Shown here one piece after another: positions 18,502 to 28,807 of a stretch of 64,000 nt of DNA; position 1 is the stretch's first letter; each line of letters opens with the position of its first letter. Where the stretch lies: assembly GCF_900059565.1 (NCBI RefSeq), contig NZ_FIZW01000002.1:186001-250000 (forward strand), written 5' to 3'. Below the pieces are notes generated by a model, which searched no databases, had not been told where the DNA came from, and saw only the letters and a program-made list of their open reading frames with translations. Source of the stretch: Murdochiella massiliensis. GTDB taxonomy: Bacteria > Bacillota > Clostridia > Tissierellales > Peptoniphilaceae. Both the position numbers and the translations under genes were made by a program.

Positions 18502-20283
18502 TTATAGCGCACTGATGCGCATATCGGCTAATTTTAGTTGGATCGATTTTCGTCCGTTGTATTCATTCCATTCGGGACGATAGAGAATATCTACACGTAA
18601 GCCTGACGGCTGACCGCGCAGCGCCGCAAAAAGATCATTTTTATTCTTTTCCGGACACGTGTTTTTGAGCGTCTCTAAGAGCACATCCCCGGAAAATGCC
18701 ACCGCCTGCATAACCACCCCTTGTGATTCCAGACGAGCCTGCAGTACATTTTGCTTTTTTCCTACTAATCGGAAACCAAGAACATTGACGCCCATTGCAG
18801 CAAAAACGGGAGTGGAATTGCCTTTTCCGAATGGTTCCAGAGCCGTAATCTGTTCCATCGTCTCCGCGTGTAATCCGGAAAACGAGAGCTTCCCATCCGC
18901 TTCTATGGACGGCTCCAAATCAGAAGCTGAAAGCGATACTTCCCTGTTCCATATGGTGCGCAAGGTATCTAACTTTTCTTCTTCGATTGTAATACCACAG
19001 GCCATACGATGCCCGCCAAAAGCGACATATTGCTCACGATGACGATTAAGAGAAGAAAACATATCATAGGCCTCTACGCTTCTTCCCGAGCCCTTCAACA
19101 GATGCTCCCCGGCCTGTCCCGGCGCAAAAATGAGTGTCGGCCGATAGAACCGATCCTTTACGCGGCCGGCAATAAGTCCGCATAAACTTTCATGTACATT
19201 GGGTAAGACTTCTACAATCACCTTCGGCAGAGGGCGATTTTCCAACGTTGAAAGCGCCTCCTCGACCCCTTCGCGTGTCATGGCCTTTCGTTCTTCATTC
19301 AGGGAATATAGTTCGCGTGCATAAGCCGTGACCGTCTGCGGATCATTTTCCAAAAGCAGTTCCACACCGAGCCGCGCAGTAAGCAATCGTCCAGAAGAAT
19401 TGATGCAGGGTCCGATAACGAACCCCACTGTATACGTGGTGATCGGTCGATTCCAGGCGTTCGCCGCCAAAAGTGCACGAAGGCCAGGATTCGTTGTCGC
19501 ATTGAGCGCCTTCAGCCCCAGCGTCACGATCACCCGATTTTCTCCTTGGAGATCCATCATGTCACAGATGGTTCCGAGCGTAGCAAAACAAAGCAGTTCA
19601 TCCAGAATAGGCAACGCGATATTTGCATAGCGCATTAAAGCCTGCATCAGCTTGAAGGCGATACCCGCACCGCAAAGTGCATCGAACGGATAGGTCTCTC
19701 CCGGAAATTTCGGGTTAATGAGCGCCTCACAGAGCGGTCGTTTTGCTTCTCCGTCCACCATGGTCGGTTCATGATGATCCGTTACAATGACGGGAATTTG
19801 TCGTCTATAGGCTTCTTCCAGCCCGGCAAATGCAGCAACGCCGTTATCCACGGTGATAATAAGACCGATTCCTTCTTCATCGGCCTGCTCAACCAGGGAG
19901 GGATTGATACCGTAGCCATCCTCAATACGATCCGGAATAGCGTAGCTTACCGCAGTTAATGGATCCTTTCCTTCCTGCTCAGCAAGAAAGCGAAGCCCTT
20001 TGACTAAAATCGCGGTTGCAGCAACGCCGTCCTGATCATAATCGCCGATGATTCGTATAGGGGTGTCGGAAGCGAGGCTTTCCATAATATAGGAGACCGC
20101 AATCTCCATTTCCGAAAAGAGAAAAGGATCATGAAATGCATCCTCCCGCGGATGCAGAAACGTCTCCGCTTCTTGCGAGTCAATGCCGCGATTGGCCAAC
20201 AATAAACGAGTGAGCGGCGGCAACGCCGTCCTCTTTCCCAGTTCTTCATAGGCGGCTCGATTATTTTTCAGGAACCAGCGCAT
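18502..20283 (-). CDS. recJ: Single-stranded-DNA-specific exonuclease RecJ
   Basis: RecJ, 593 aa, a 5'-3' ssDNA exonuclease in recombination and mismatch repair. The DHH domain carries IRIIGDYDQDGVAA (the family usually has GDYDVDG), TVDNGV and VTDHHEP; the DHHA1 domain contains SGRSVEAYDMF and FGGHRMACG. A C-terminal OB domain (about 450-590) ends with RKSIQLKLADMRI. Length and motif order are typical. Starts 25 bp downstream of yajC. Confidence 0.95.
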   Translation of the reverse strand: MRWFLKNNRAAYEELGKRTALPPLTRLLLANRGIDSQEAETFLHPREDAFHDPFLFSEMEIAVSYIMESLASDTPIRIIGDYDQDGVAATAILVKGLRFLAEQEGKDPLTAVSYAIPDRIEDGYGINPSLVEQADEEGIGLIITVDNGVAAFAGLEEAYRRQIPVIVTDHHEPTMVDGEAKRPLCEALINPKFPGETYPFDALCGAGIAFKLMQALMRYANIALPILDELLCFATLGTICDMMDLQGENRVIVTLGLKALNATTNPGLRALLAANAWNRPITTYTVGFVIGPCINSSGRLLTARLGVELLLENDPQTVTAYARELYSLNEERKAMTREGVEEALSTLENRPLPKVIVEVLPNVHESLCGLIAGRVKDRFYRPTLIFAPGQAGEHLLKGSGRSVEAYDMFSSLNRHREQYVAFGGHRMACGITIEEEKLDTLRTIWNREVSLSASDLEPSIEADGKLSFSGLHAETMEQITALEPFGKGNSTPVFAAMGVNVLGFRLVGKKQNVLQARLESQGVVMQAVAFSGDVLLETLKNTCPEKNKNDLFAALRGQPSGLRVDILYRPEWNEYNGRKSIQLKLADMRISAL

Positions 20284-20308
20284 GAAAACTCCTTATCGGC
20301 TCGCAAAA

Positions 20309-20683
20309 TTACTCTTGTTCGATGTGTTCTTCGCTTTCTGCTTCTTGCGGCACTTCTGCATCTGTGCTTTCTTCGCCTTCCCATTTCATCGTATCATCTT
20401 GTTTTTCGTAGCCATCTACCGGCTGTACAACATAGGAAAGTGCATTGCGCAAAAACTCCATGCGGTGATGATCACGGCCGGTTTCAATTTCAAAAGCGTC
20501 CTCAGAAAGCGCGACCACATTTCCGCGGATTCCGCCAATGGTGACAACCGTATCGCCAATCTTCAGGTTGTCACGCACCTTCGCCATCTCTTCCTGGCGT
20601 TTTTTTTGCGGACGAATCATCAGAAAATACATCGCACCGAACATTACCGCCAACATAGCAAAAGCATACCAATTATTGGGCAT
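20309..20683 (-). CDS. yajC: Sec translocon accessory protein YajC
   Basis: YajC, 124 aa, part of the SecDF-YajC accessory complex. One N-terminal membrane helix (about 5-24, ending FLMIRPQKKRQEE), then the conserved NLKIGDTVVTIGGIRGNVVAL domain and a long acidic tail (about 90-124, rich in Glu/Asp) that is longer than usual. The leader between tgt and yajC holds an extended -10 TGGTACAAT (20739-20747) without a clear -35, and a small perfect hairpin TGCGGC-AAC-GCCGCA at 20702-20716. secD/secF are not in this window. Confidence 0.93.
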   Translation of the reverse strand: MPNNWYAFAMLAVMFGAMYFLMIRPQKKRQEEMAKVRDNLKIGDTVVTIGGIRGNVVALSEDAFEIETGRDHHRMEFLRNALSYVVQPVDGYEKQDDTMKWEGEESTDAEVPQEAESEEHIEQE

Positions 20684-20791
20684 TTTTCACTCCTTTTTGT
20701 TTGCGGCAACGCCGCATAGTATTCATGACATCCGTTATATTGTACCACAGATCAAAAGAGCCATAGTGCGCACCTAATTCAAAAATACGCC

Positions 20792-23061
<2,270 letters not shown>

Positions 23062-23149
23062 CGTTTCTCCTTTTCTTTCTCTGTCATCGCTATCTTGCGC
23101 AACAATTCATATTCACGCTTTCCGATAGATTTTGCGAACCGAACAGGTG

Positions 23150-24166
23150 CTATTCAATCGTATCGCGCGGAGGAAGCGCTTTTCCCATATAACGGTATGC
23201 GCTTGGAGTGAGAATACGTCCGCGCGGCGTGCGTGCCAAAAAGCCGATCTGCATTAAGAACGGTTCAATGACATCTTCAATCGTGCGACTTTCTTCCCCC
23301 ATAGAGGCGGCAACCGTATCAAGGCCAACCGGTCCGCCGGAAAACAAATCTGCAATAACCGTTAAGAATCGACGGTCATCACGATCCAAGCCTAACTCAT
23401 CGACTTCTAAAAGACGGAGGGCTTCCTGTGTTATCTGCGGTGTAATCTTTCCCTCACCGCAAACCTCAGCAAAATCGCGCACGCGCCGAAGCAGACGATT
23501 GGCTACGCGAGGCGTTCCGCGAGAACGACGGCCGATCTCCATGCCGGAATCCGCGTCAATGGCTATGTCGAGAATACCGGCTGAACGAGTGACAACACGC
23601 GCCAACTCCTCCGGCTGATACGGCTCAAAAGTAATCAATACGCCGAAACGATCACGAAGAGGCGACGAAAGCATACCGCTTCTTGTCGTTGCACCGATAA
23701 GCGTAAAGGGCTCCAGTTCAAGACGAAGGCTCTGTGCAGTCGTTCCCTTGCCTACCATGATATCCAGCGCGAAGTCTTCCATAGAAGAATACAGCACTTC
23801 TTCGATATTGCGATTGATTCGATGAATTTCATCAATGAAAAGGACGTCACCGCGATGTAAATTGGTTAAAATGCTCGCCAAATCCCCTTGTCGTTCGATG
23901 GCCGGCCCGGAGGTAATCTTTAATCGCGATCCCATTTCATTGGCGATTATGCCCGCCAATGTCGTTTTGCCCAAGCCCGGCGGTCCGGAAAGCAGCACAT
24001 GATCCAGCGCTTCACCACGCGTTTTTGCGGCATCCATGAAAATCTTCAATTTTTCTTTTGTCTTTTCCTGCCCAATATAGTCACTCAACCAACGCGGACG
24101 AAGATTGCCTTCGGTAAATGTATCGTCGGAATTGGCCTGAATGTCAATAATGCGATCCTGCTCCAA
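23150..24166 (-). CDS. ruvB: Holliday junction branch-migration ATPase RuvB
   Basis: RuvB, 338 aa, hexameric AAA+ motor of the RuvABC resolvasome. [19 protein letters not shown], Walker A GPPGLGKT, Walker [11 protein letters not shown], sensor [18 protein letters not shown] and the C-terminal winged helix with [12 protein letters not shown] and RTPRGR are all present. The start appears to be TTG 24166, with AAGGGGAA about six nucleotides upstream, giving MEQDRIID; no ATG is available close by. 25 bp after ruvA. Confidence 0.96.
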   Translation of the reverse strand: MEQDRIIDIQANSDDTFTEGNLRPRWLSDYIGQEKTKEKLKIFMDAAKTRGEALDHVLLSGPPGLGKTTLAGIIANEMGSRLKITSGPAIERQGDLASILTNLHRGDVLFIDEIHRINRNIEEVLYSSMEDFALDIMVGKGTTAQSLRLELEPFTLIGATTRSGMLSSPLRDRFGVLITFEPYQPEELARVVTRSAGILDIAIDADSGMEIGRRSRGTPRVANRLLRRVRDFAEVCGEGKITPQITQEALRLLEVDELGLDRDDRRFLTVIADLFSGGPVGLDTVAASMGEESRTIEDVIEPFLMQIGFLARTPRGRILTPSAYRYMGKALPPRDTIE

Positions 24167-24191
24167 AGCGTTCCCCTTTCATCTTCCTTTC

Positions 24192-24776
24192 TTAGCCGAG
24201 CCTCTGCAGTGCCATGCGCATGAGCGCGGAAAGCGGAAGCGAGGTATCCAATCCGTTAAGCGCACGCATGGCTTCGTTACGCTGATAGCCGAGGTTGATG
24301 AGCCCTTGAAGCGCAACGTCAAACTCCGCAAGATCCTCGCTGTCCTGCAGAGGAAGGGGATTCTCCGCCGCTGAAAAACTCTTAATCTGATCCACCAGTT
24401 CCAACAATATGCGACCGGCCGTTTTTTTGCCGACACCGGGTGCTTTGGTCAGAACAGAAAGTTCCTGATGTTGCACGGCGTGGACAATCCCTTCCACGCC
24501 GACCGCGGACAAAATGGAAATCGCTACCTTCGGGCCGACGGCGGACACTTTGGTCAATCGATCGAACATTTCCCGTTCCTGTTCATCATAAAAGCCATAG
24601 AGAAAAACGCCGTCATCCCGTACGATGTAGCGTGTATATACCTTTACTTCTTCACCGACCTGAAAGCGCGACATCGCCTTCGTAGAGGTCGCTAATTCAT
24701 AGCCGATACCGTTGTTTTCCAAAATCAGTTTTTCGGCTTCCATGGCGGTCACTTGGCCGATAATATAAGCGTACAT
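24192..24776 (-). CDS. ruvA: Holliday junction DNA helicase subunit RuvA
   Basis: RuvA, 194 aa, tetrameric junction-binding protein that loads RuvB. N-terminal OB fold (MYAYIIGQVTAMEAEKLILENNGIGYE), helix-hairpin-helix pairs in the middle (LTKVSAVGPKVAISILS and LTKAPGVGKKTAGRILLEL) and a C-terminal three-helix domain (about 145-194, FDVALQGLINLGYQRNEAMRAL) that contacts RuvB. Two nucleotides separate it from ruvC. Confidence 0.96.
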   Translation of the reverse strand: MYAYIIGQVTAMEAEKLILENNGIGYELATSTKAMSRFQVGEEVKVYTRYIVRDDGVFLYGFYDEQEREMFDRLTKVSAVGPKVAISILSAVGVEGIVHAVQHQELSVLTKAPGVGKKTAGRILLELVDQIKSFSAAENPLPLQDSEDLAEFDVALQGLINLGYQRNEAMRALNGLDTSLPLSALMRMALQRLG

Positions 24777-24778
24777 GG

Positions 24779-25273
24779 CTACCTCATTCGTTGCTGTTCT
24801 TTGAATCGCTGCCCAAAAGCATGCGTAATCGCTACAGCCAGGCCGTCCGCCGCATCGTCCGGCTTGGGAATGCGATCCAAACGAAGGAGCATTTTTACCG
24901 CATTCTGAATCTGTGTTTTATTGGCTCGACCATAGCCGGTCATTGCTTGTTTGATCTGGCCCGGCGTATATTCATAAAGTGGAATGTGCAGACGCTCAAC
25001 GGCATTAACCTCTACACCGCGCGCCTGTGCGACGGTAATACCGGTCGTCTTATTTTGATAGAAAAAAAGCTCCTCAAAGGCTGCCTCATCCGGCGCGGCG
25101 TCCTTGAGCAGCTGATCCAATTGCTCATCCAATTGTCGTAATCTTGCCGGAAGCGGCATATGCGCCGGAGTTTCTATACAGCCATAGGTCACCGGACGAA
25201 GAAAATTTCCATCAAAATCAATAATGCCATAGCCCATTCGGGCCAAGCCGGGATCGATTCCTACAATTCTCAT
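24779..25273 (-). CDS. ruvC: Holliday junction resolvase RuvC
   Basis: RuvC, 164 aa, dimeric endonuclease with an RNase H fold. The acidic residues are D7 in GIDPGLARMGYG, the glutamate of AFEELFF and the aspartates of KPDDAADGLAVAITH at the end. The four-gene order unknown-ruvC-ruvA-ruvB suggests one transcript; the start overlaps the stop of the upstream gene as ATGA. Confidence 0.96.
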   Translation of the reverse strand: MRIVGIDPGLARMGYGIIDFDGNFLRPVTYGCIETPAHMPLPARLRQLDEQLDQLLKDAAPDEAAFEELFFYQNKTTGITVAQARGVEVNAVERLHIPLYEYTPGQIKQAMTGYGRANKTQIQNAVKMLLRLDRIPKPDDAADGLAVAITHAFGQRFKEQQRMR

Positions 25274-25992
25274 CGCGCATACCTTTCCAGAACGGCGTCA
25301 TTTAAGCCGACCCAGAATGCGGTTTGATAGACCTTGGAAATCGTATTGTAAAGATAATGATTGATCTTGCCGTAAATCATATTGAGTTCGCGCAGTTCCA
25401 ACCCGCTTTCCTCCACGGTAAGACGGGAGAGGTGATCAAAGTCAAGAACAATCTGCGTATCTAAAGAACCGTTCAGTTGCAAAATCTTTTTGCGTAGAAC
25501 ACGACGACAATAGAGATTGGCATAGCGACGCACTTCTTTATTGCCATCTGTAGAGGTTTTAATATGATGAAAAACCATAGATTGCAAACCCATTACTTTT
25601 CCCTGCTTGCAATCGTGATAGAGAATCGGCAATGTCGCCAGCTGTTCCGGTTCATATTCCTGAAGTGCAAGGCGCTCGAGGCGATCCACAAAAAAAGCGT
25701 CCTGACTTCCTGCAACATAGCCTTTCAAAAACACCGCCAATTCAAAGCGGTTGACGTCATCATTGATCAGTTTTTTAATCGCCGAAACGATATAATCGCG
25801 ATCTTTACGATAGCGCAAAGAACGATTCAGCGACTTGTTCATCTGCTTCATCAAACGATAGCCGGGCTGAAGATTCGCCAATTTTTGGCGATGATCAATC
25901 ATAGAAAGAAGAATATGCATCGAGTCCGGGTCATTCTGATATAAAAAACGATTTTCCAGACCTTCTTCGACTTGAAGCAGTCGATCATCCAT
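25270..25992 (-). CDS. Unrecognised 240-aa protein upstream of ruvC
   Basis: I do not recognise a family. The protein is 240 aa, soluble by appearance, helical and rich in Arg, Leu and Tyr, with no signal peptide, no membrane helix and no obvious catalytic motif. Visible segments include LLSMIDHRQKLANLQPGYRLM, a basic cluster RSLRYRKDRDYIVSAIKKL and a C-terminal half with LRELNMIYGKINHYLYN. GGAGG precedes ATG 25992 and the stop overlaps ruvC as ATGA, so it is likely translated with the ruvCAB genes. A TATACT box at about 26026 may be its -10. Function unknown; a link to recombination is suggested only by position. Confidence 0.8.
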   Translation of the reverse strand: MDDRLLQVEEGLENRFLYQNDPDSMHILLSMIDHRQKLANLQPGYRLMKQMNKSLNRSLRYRKDRDYIVSAIKKLINDDVNRFELAVFLKGYVAGSQDAFFVDRLERLALQEYEPEQLATLPILYHDCKQGKVMGLQSMVFHHIKTSTDGNKEVRRYANLYCRRVLRKKILQLNGSLDTQIVLDFDHLSRLTVEESGLELRELNMIYGKINHYLYNTISKVYQTAFWVGLNDAVLERYAR

Positions 25993-26071
25993 GTTCTTCC
26001 CTCCTTTCGTTGATGTCTTTCAGTATACACTATTTCCCTCGCCTCGAGAAACTTTCCGGGGCAAACAGGGC

Positions 26072-26102
26072 AAAAAAAAGCCGCTTGAATTGCTTCAAGC
26101 GG
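26072..26102 (-). terminator. Intrinsic terminator of the tRNA array
   Basis: Minus-strand perfect 9-bp stem CCGCTTGAA / TTCAAGCGG with loop GCAA followed by CTTTTTTTT, a few nucleotides after tRNA-Arg. It ends the nine-tRNA transcript. Confidence 0.92.
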
Positions 26103-26108
26103 CGCGCA

Positions 26109-26182
26109 CGTGCCATTGAGGATTCGAACCCCAGGCCTTCTGGTCCGTAGCCAGACGCTCTATCCAGCTGAGCTAATGGCAC
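26109..26182 (-). tRNA. tRNA-Arg (anticodon ACG)
   Basis: Cloverleaf with acceptor GTGCCAT/ATGGCAC and anticodon loop CTACGGA (ACG), which should be deaminated to ICG by TadA. GGTTCGAATCC is the T-arm. The discriminator is G and is followed by TGCG, so CCA is not encoded. Last gene of the array. Confidence 0.95.
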
Positions 26183-26194
26183 ATATCGTCGAAG

Positions 26195-26265
26195 AGCGGG
26201 TGAAGGGAATCGAACCCTCGTAGCCAGCTTGGAAGGCTGGAGCTCTACCACTGAGCTACACCCGC
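26195..26265 (-). tRNA. tRNA-Gly (anticodon TCC)
   Basis: Acceptor GCGGGTG/CACCCGC, anticodon stem CCAGC/GCTGG with loop CTTCCAA (TCC), T-arm GGGTTCGATTCCC. The discriminator reads T and no CCA follows (CTTCG). 12 bp upstream of tRNA-Arg. Confidence 0.95.
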
Positions 26266-26271
26266 AAGAAA

Positions 26272-26343
26272 AGCGGCAGACGAGATTCGAACTCGCGACC
26301 CTCGCCTTGGCAAGGCGATGCTCTACCCCTGAGCCACTGCCGC
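26272..26343 (-). tRNA. tRNA-Gly (anticodon GCC)
   Basis: Acceptor GCGGCAG/CTGCCGC, anticodon stem CGCC/GGCG with loop TTGCCAA (GCC), T-arm GAGTTCGAATCTC. Discriminator T, no encoded CCA. Second glycine isoacceptor, six bases from tRNA-Gly(TCC). Confidence 0.95.
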
Positions 26344-26436
26344 ACATTGCTTTGAAAAAGCGTTACTTGTGTACCCGAAGATATTACCATATTTCGGGCT
26401 TACCCGTCAACCGAAAACGATCAAGGCGGATAAAAA

Positions 26437-26518
26437 TGGGCGAGAGCGGATTCGAACCACTGAAAGCATAGCTAACGGATTTACAGTCCGTCCCCTTTAG
26501 CCACTTGGGTACTCGCCC
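26437..26518 (-). tRNA. tRNA-Tyr (anticodon GTA)
   Basis: Class II tRNA with a long variable arm. Acceptor GGGCGAG/CTCGCCC, anticodon stem ACGGA/TCCGT with loop CTGTAAA (GTA). Discriminator A followed by TTTTTAT, so CCA is not encoded. A queuosine substrate for Tgt/QueA encoded in this window. The spacer to the next tRNA (about 90 bp) is the longest inside the array. Confidence 0.95.
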
Positions 26519-26528
26519 CTATTAAAAA

Positions 26529-26602
26529 CGACCCGGATGGGCTTCGAACCCACGACCTCCAGCGTGACAGGCTGGCATTCTAACCATCTGAACTACCGGG
26601 CC
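26529..26602 (-). tRNA. tRNA-Asp (anticodon GTC)
   Basis: Acceptor GGCCCGG/CCGGGTC with one G-T pair, anticodon stem CCAGC/GCTGG and loop CTGTCAC (GTC). T-arm GGGTTCGAAGCCC. Discriminator G, followed by TTTTTAA; no CCA. Confidence 0.95.
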
Positions 26603-26622
26603 TCACCACACTAACCGGTAAC

Positions 26623-26694
26623 TGACCCTACCCGGATTCGAACCGGGGATACCGCCGTGAGAGGGCGATGTCTTAACCGCTTGACCATAGGGCC
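26623..26694 (-). tRNA. tRNA-Glu (anticodon CTC)
   Basis: Acceptor GGCCCTA/TAGGGTC, anticodon loop CTCTCAC (CTC) on stem CGCC/GGCG, T-arm CGGTTCGAATCCG. Discriminator A, then GTTACC; no CCA. The CTC isoacceptor reads GAG only, so a TTC isoacceptor must exist elsewhere. Confidence 0.94.
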
Positions 26695-26700
26695 TTAAAG

Positions 26701-26774
26701 TAGCGGAGAAGGGATTTGAACCCATGACACCCCGGGTATGAACCGAGTGCTCTAGCCAGCTGAGCTACTCCGCC
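26701..26774 (-). tRNA. tRNA-Met (anticodon CAT, elongator type)
   Basis: Acceptor GGCGGAG/CTCCGCT, anticodon loop TTCATAC (CAT). The paired 1-72 position (G-T) and D-arm TAGCTCAGCTGGCTAGAGC mark it as an elongator rather than an initiator; an Ile2-type tRNA with a lysidine-modified CAT cannot be fully excluded. Discriminator A, no CCA. Confidence 0.92.
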
Positions 26775-26801
26775 GTATTGCCGAAAGTTGCTTCCGGATA
26801 A

Positions 26802-26887
26802 TGCCGAGGACCGGAATCGAACCGGTACGATCGGTAAGGATCGAGGGATTTTAAGTCCCTTGCGTCTGCCAATTCCGCCACCCCGGC
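26802..26887 (-). tRNA. tRNA-Leu (anticodon TAA)
   Basis: Class II tRNA. Acceptor GCCGGGG/CCTCGGC with one G-T pair, anticodon stem AGGGA/TCCCT and loop CTTAAAA (TAA), long variable arm, T-arm CGGTTCGATTCCG. Discriminator A, then TTATCC; no CCA. Confidence 0.95.
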
Positions 26888-26892
26888 ACAAA

Positions 26893-26965
26893 CGCCTTGT
26901 GTAGGACTCGAACCTACGACAACGCGGTTAACAGCCGCGCGCTCTACCAGCTGAGCTAACAAGGC
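26893..26965 (-). tRNA. tRNA-Asn (anticodon GTT)
   Basis: Acceptor GCCTTGT/ACAAGGC, anticodon stem GCGG/CCGC with loop CTGTTAA (GTT), T-arm AGGTTCGAGTCCT. Discriminator G followed by TTTGTG; no CCA. First gene of the array. A perfect hairpin GCGATGA-AAA-TCATCGC lies immediately upstream (26969-26985) and may take part in 5' processing. Confidence 0.95.
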
Positions 26966-27047
26966 ATAGCGATGAAAATCATCGCCGCTACTTATTTTTT
27001 ACGCTCCCTTCGACCGATGGTCGATCGATTTCGGTAGCGACTTGTAC

Positions 27048-27076
27048 ATTATAGCAACGTTCCAATAGGAATGCAA
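27048..27076 (-). promoter_or_regulatory. Promoter of the tRNA array
   Basis: Minus-strand TTGCAT, 17 bp, TATAAT, about 80 bp upstream of tRNA-Asn. Perfect -10 and optimal spacing. The leader also contains the short hairpin CGACC-ATC-GGTCG at 27011-27023. Confidence 0.8.
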
Positions 27077-27101
27077 GAACCGAAGCATATTTTTTTTGTT
27101 A

Positions 27102-27905
27102 TCACAAAGGCAAATCGATCTCTACTCTTCTTGGCGCTTCCATTCCTACTTTTCCGCCAATCATCACTTCTTCCTCTGCGCCAACCTTCTCCAGTGACAA
27201 TTCAATTACGCCGCGCGGTTGTTGCAAGAGCACCGGTTTTTCACGCAGATGCCATGCGTCTTTTCTGGCTACCCCTACAGCATAGCTTCCTGAACCGCAG
27301 GAACCTTCCCGATACAGCGTTTTCGCTTCGGTGACATAAACGTAGGGAATCATGCTTTTCCTGCTTTCCTGCAAAAAGAGAAGACCATAGGCCTCCGCAG
27401 GATATTGCTCTTCGAGGGAGCAAAGCGCGCGATGCACAAAGGCTTCGTCCTCTTCACGATCCGGAACGAGAACATGAAGAATTCCCGGAAGCTGCACCGC
27501 CGTATACGATCTTCCCTCAAGAAGAACAGAAAACAATGCGTCCGGCTTCGGCAGCGCAATTTTGGCATAAGAACTTCTCGTATCCACGTGCACGGTAAGC
27601 GGATGGGAAACACCGCTCACGTGCACTTTCTCGATTACTTTTCCTTCTCGGTTTTTAGCAATCGCCTGCAATAAGCCGAGCGCCCTGGAAGCATTGCCGC
27701 AAAATTCCCCGCCCATCATATCAAGGCGCAGCGGTTCTCCCCGGTCATTCATGGTGATAAAACCAACCTGTTCCACACTTTGATCAACCTGGTCCATCAG
27801 GGCTCGCCCGATCACTACACGCTCGTACTCTGGAGTCGGGGTAAATACAAACGCCGTAATGTTTCCGGCGGGATCCATGCGCTGATACGTAATCATTTTT
27901 TTCAT
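27102..27905 (-). CDS. Diaminopimelate epimerase-fold racemase (CntK/DapF-like)
   Basis: PLP-independent amino-acid racemase/epimerase of the DapF fold, 267 aa. The two catalytic cysteines sit in MMGGEFCGNASRA (C69) and EGSCGSGSYAVG (C203). The first motif, FCGNA, differs from the NGxRC motif of true DapF and matches the branch that includes histidine racemase CntK and other non-DAP epimerases. Substrate cannot be read from sequence. It overlaps the patatin gene as ATGA, with no lysine, opine or metallophore genes nearby. No stem-loop terminator is visible downstream. Confidence 0.82.
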   Translation of the reverse strand: MKKMITYQRMDPAGNITAFVFTPTPEYERVVIGRALMDQVDQSVEQVGFITMNDRGEPLRLDMMGGEFCGNASRALGLLQAIAKNREGKVIEKVHVSGVSHPLTVHVDTRSSYAKIALPKPDALFSVLLEGRSYTAVQLPGILHVLVPDREEDEAFVHRALCSLEEQYPAEAYGLLFLQESRKSMIPYVYVTEAKTLYREGSCGSGSYAVGVARKDAWHLREKPVLLQQPRGVIELSLEKVGAEEEVMIGGKVGMEAPRRVEIDLPL

Positions 27906-28765
27906 TTCTTTTGCTCCCGAAGATGCAGAAAAGCGGAAATTTTCTCGCCGTCATGATATCCCGCTTCGTATAATTTCAGCAGTGCATTCTTATCACGGCG
28001 CAACGTATCCACCCCGAACGTATCTTTTGGCGCTAAAATCAGTACCTTTCCCTGTTGCCGATATGCTTTGGCTCGTTCCACTCCCTTATTGTACTGTTCG
28101 GCACGAGCTTTAAACGCTTCTGCCGCTTTAGGAAATTCCTGTTCAATATGGCGGGCAATGCGTCGGTCCCGATCCGCCTTTCGCACCGTATCTTCGGGTT
28201 TGGTCAGGATCAGAATCACGCGATCGCAGCCTTCCGCAAAGGCTTTTTTCAGAGGAATACAATCCGCAAGGGCGCCATCATAATAGGCTGTGCCGTCGAG
28301 CGTCACAGGACGACAAAAATACGGAAGCGCCGAAGAGGCTTTAAAGACACCATAATGATCCTGATGGATGTCGTTTTTGTCAAAATAACGCGGACGCCCC
28401 GTCTCCGCTTCGGTCGCTACAACGATCAGATCCATGGGGTTTTTTTTCATCGTTTTATAATCCAGCGGATCTTCTCCGTTACTGTTGCTCAGTGTCCCAT
28501 AGACATAATCCAAATCCACCGCATTACGATGACGAAGAAATTGCCAAATACTCATATATTCTTTTCGGAACGAATAGTCCGCATAAAAACGCAGATTGCG
28601 TTTTGGCTGTTGAGCGAGAAAGGAGGCCAAATTAGCGCTTCCGGCAGAAACGCCGATCCCCAGATCAAACGTAATCCCTTCCTGTAAGCAATAATCAAAG
28701 ATGCCGGCACCATAAATATCGCGCATTCCTCCACCCACATCGATAATGCCGATTTTTTCTTTCAT
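27902..28765 (-). CDS. Patatin-like phospholipase (RssA/YlbK type)
   Basis: Cytosolic serine acyl hydrolase of the patatin family, 287 aa. The nucleophile elbow is GVSAGS (S40) and the catalytic aspartate is in YYDGALAD (D163). The oxyanion segment reads DVGGGMRDIYGAGIFD, where many relatives have GGGxRG. No signal peptide or membrane helix. Likely acts on phospholipids or lysophospholipids, but the substrate is unknown. AGGAG precedes ATG 28765. Downstream of malQ by about 40 bp, so it may be part of that transcript. Confidence 0.88.
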   Translation of the reverse strand: MKEKIGIIDVGGGMRDIYGAGIFDYCLQEGITFDLGIGVSAGSANLASFLAQQPKRNLRFYADYSFRKEYMSIWQFLRHRNAVDLDYVYGTLSNSNGEDPLDYKTMKKNPMDLIVVATEAETGRPRYFDKNDIHQDHYGVFKASSALPYFCRPVTLDGTAYYDGALADCIPLKKAFAEGCDRVILILTKPEDTVRKADRDRRIARHIEQEFPKAAEAFKARAEQYNKGVERAKAYRQQGKVLILAPKDTFGVDTLRRDKNALLKLYEAGYHDGEKISAFLHLREQKK

Positions 28766-28807
28766 CGCTTCTCCTTCCCTCTTCTCCTATTCGTTGCCGA
28801 TTCCTCT

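Noticed and set aside
26030-26962. Short open frames over the tRNA array
   Set aside because: Translated tRNA sequence; nine clear cloverleaves explain the DNA.
28055-28687. 210-aa plus-strand open frame
   Set aside because: Antisense to the patatin gene, whose catalytic motifs prove the minus-strand frame.
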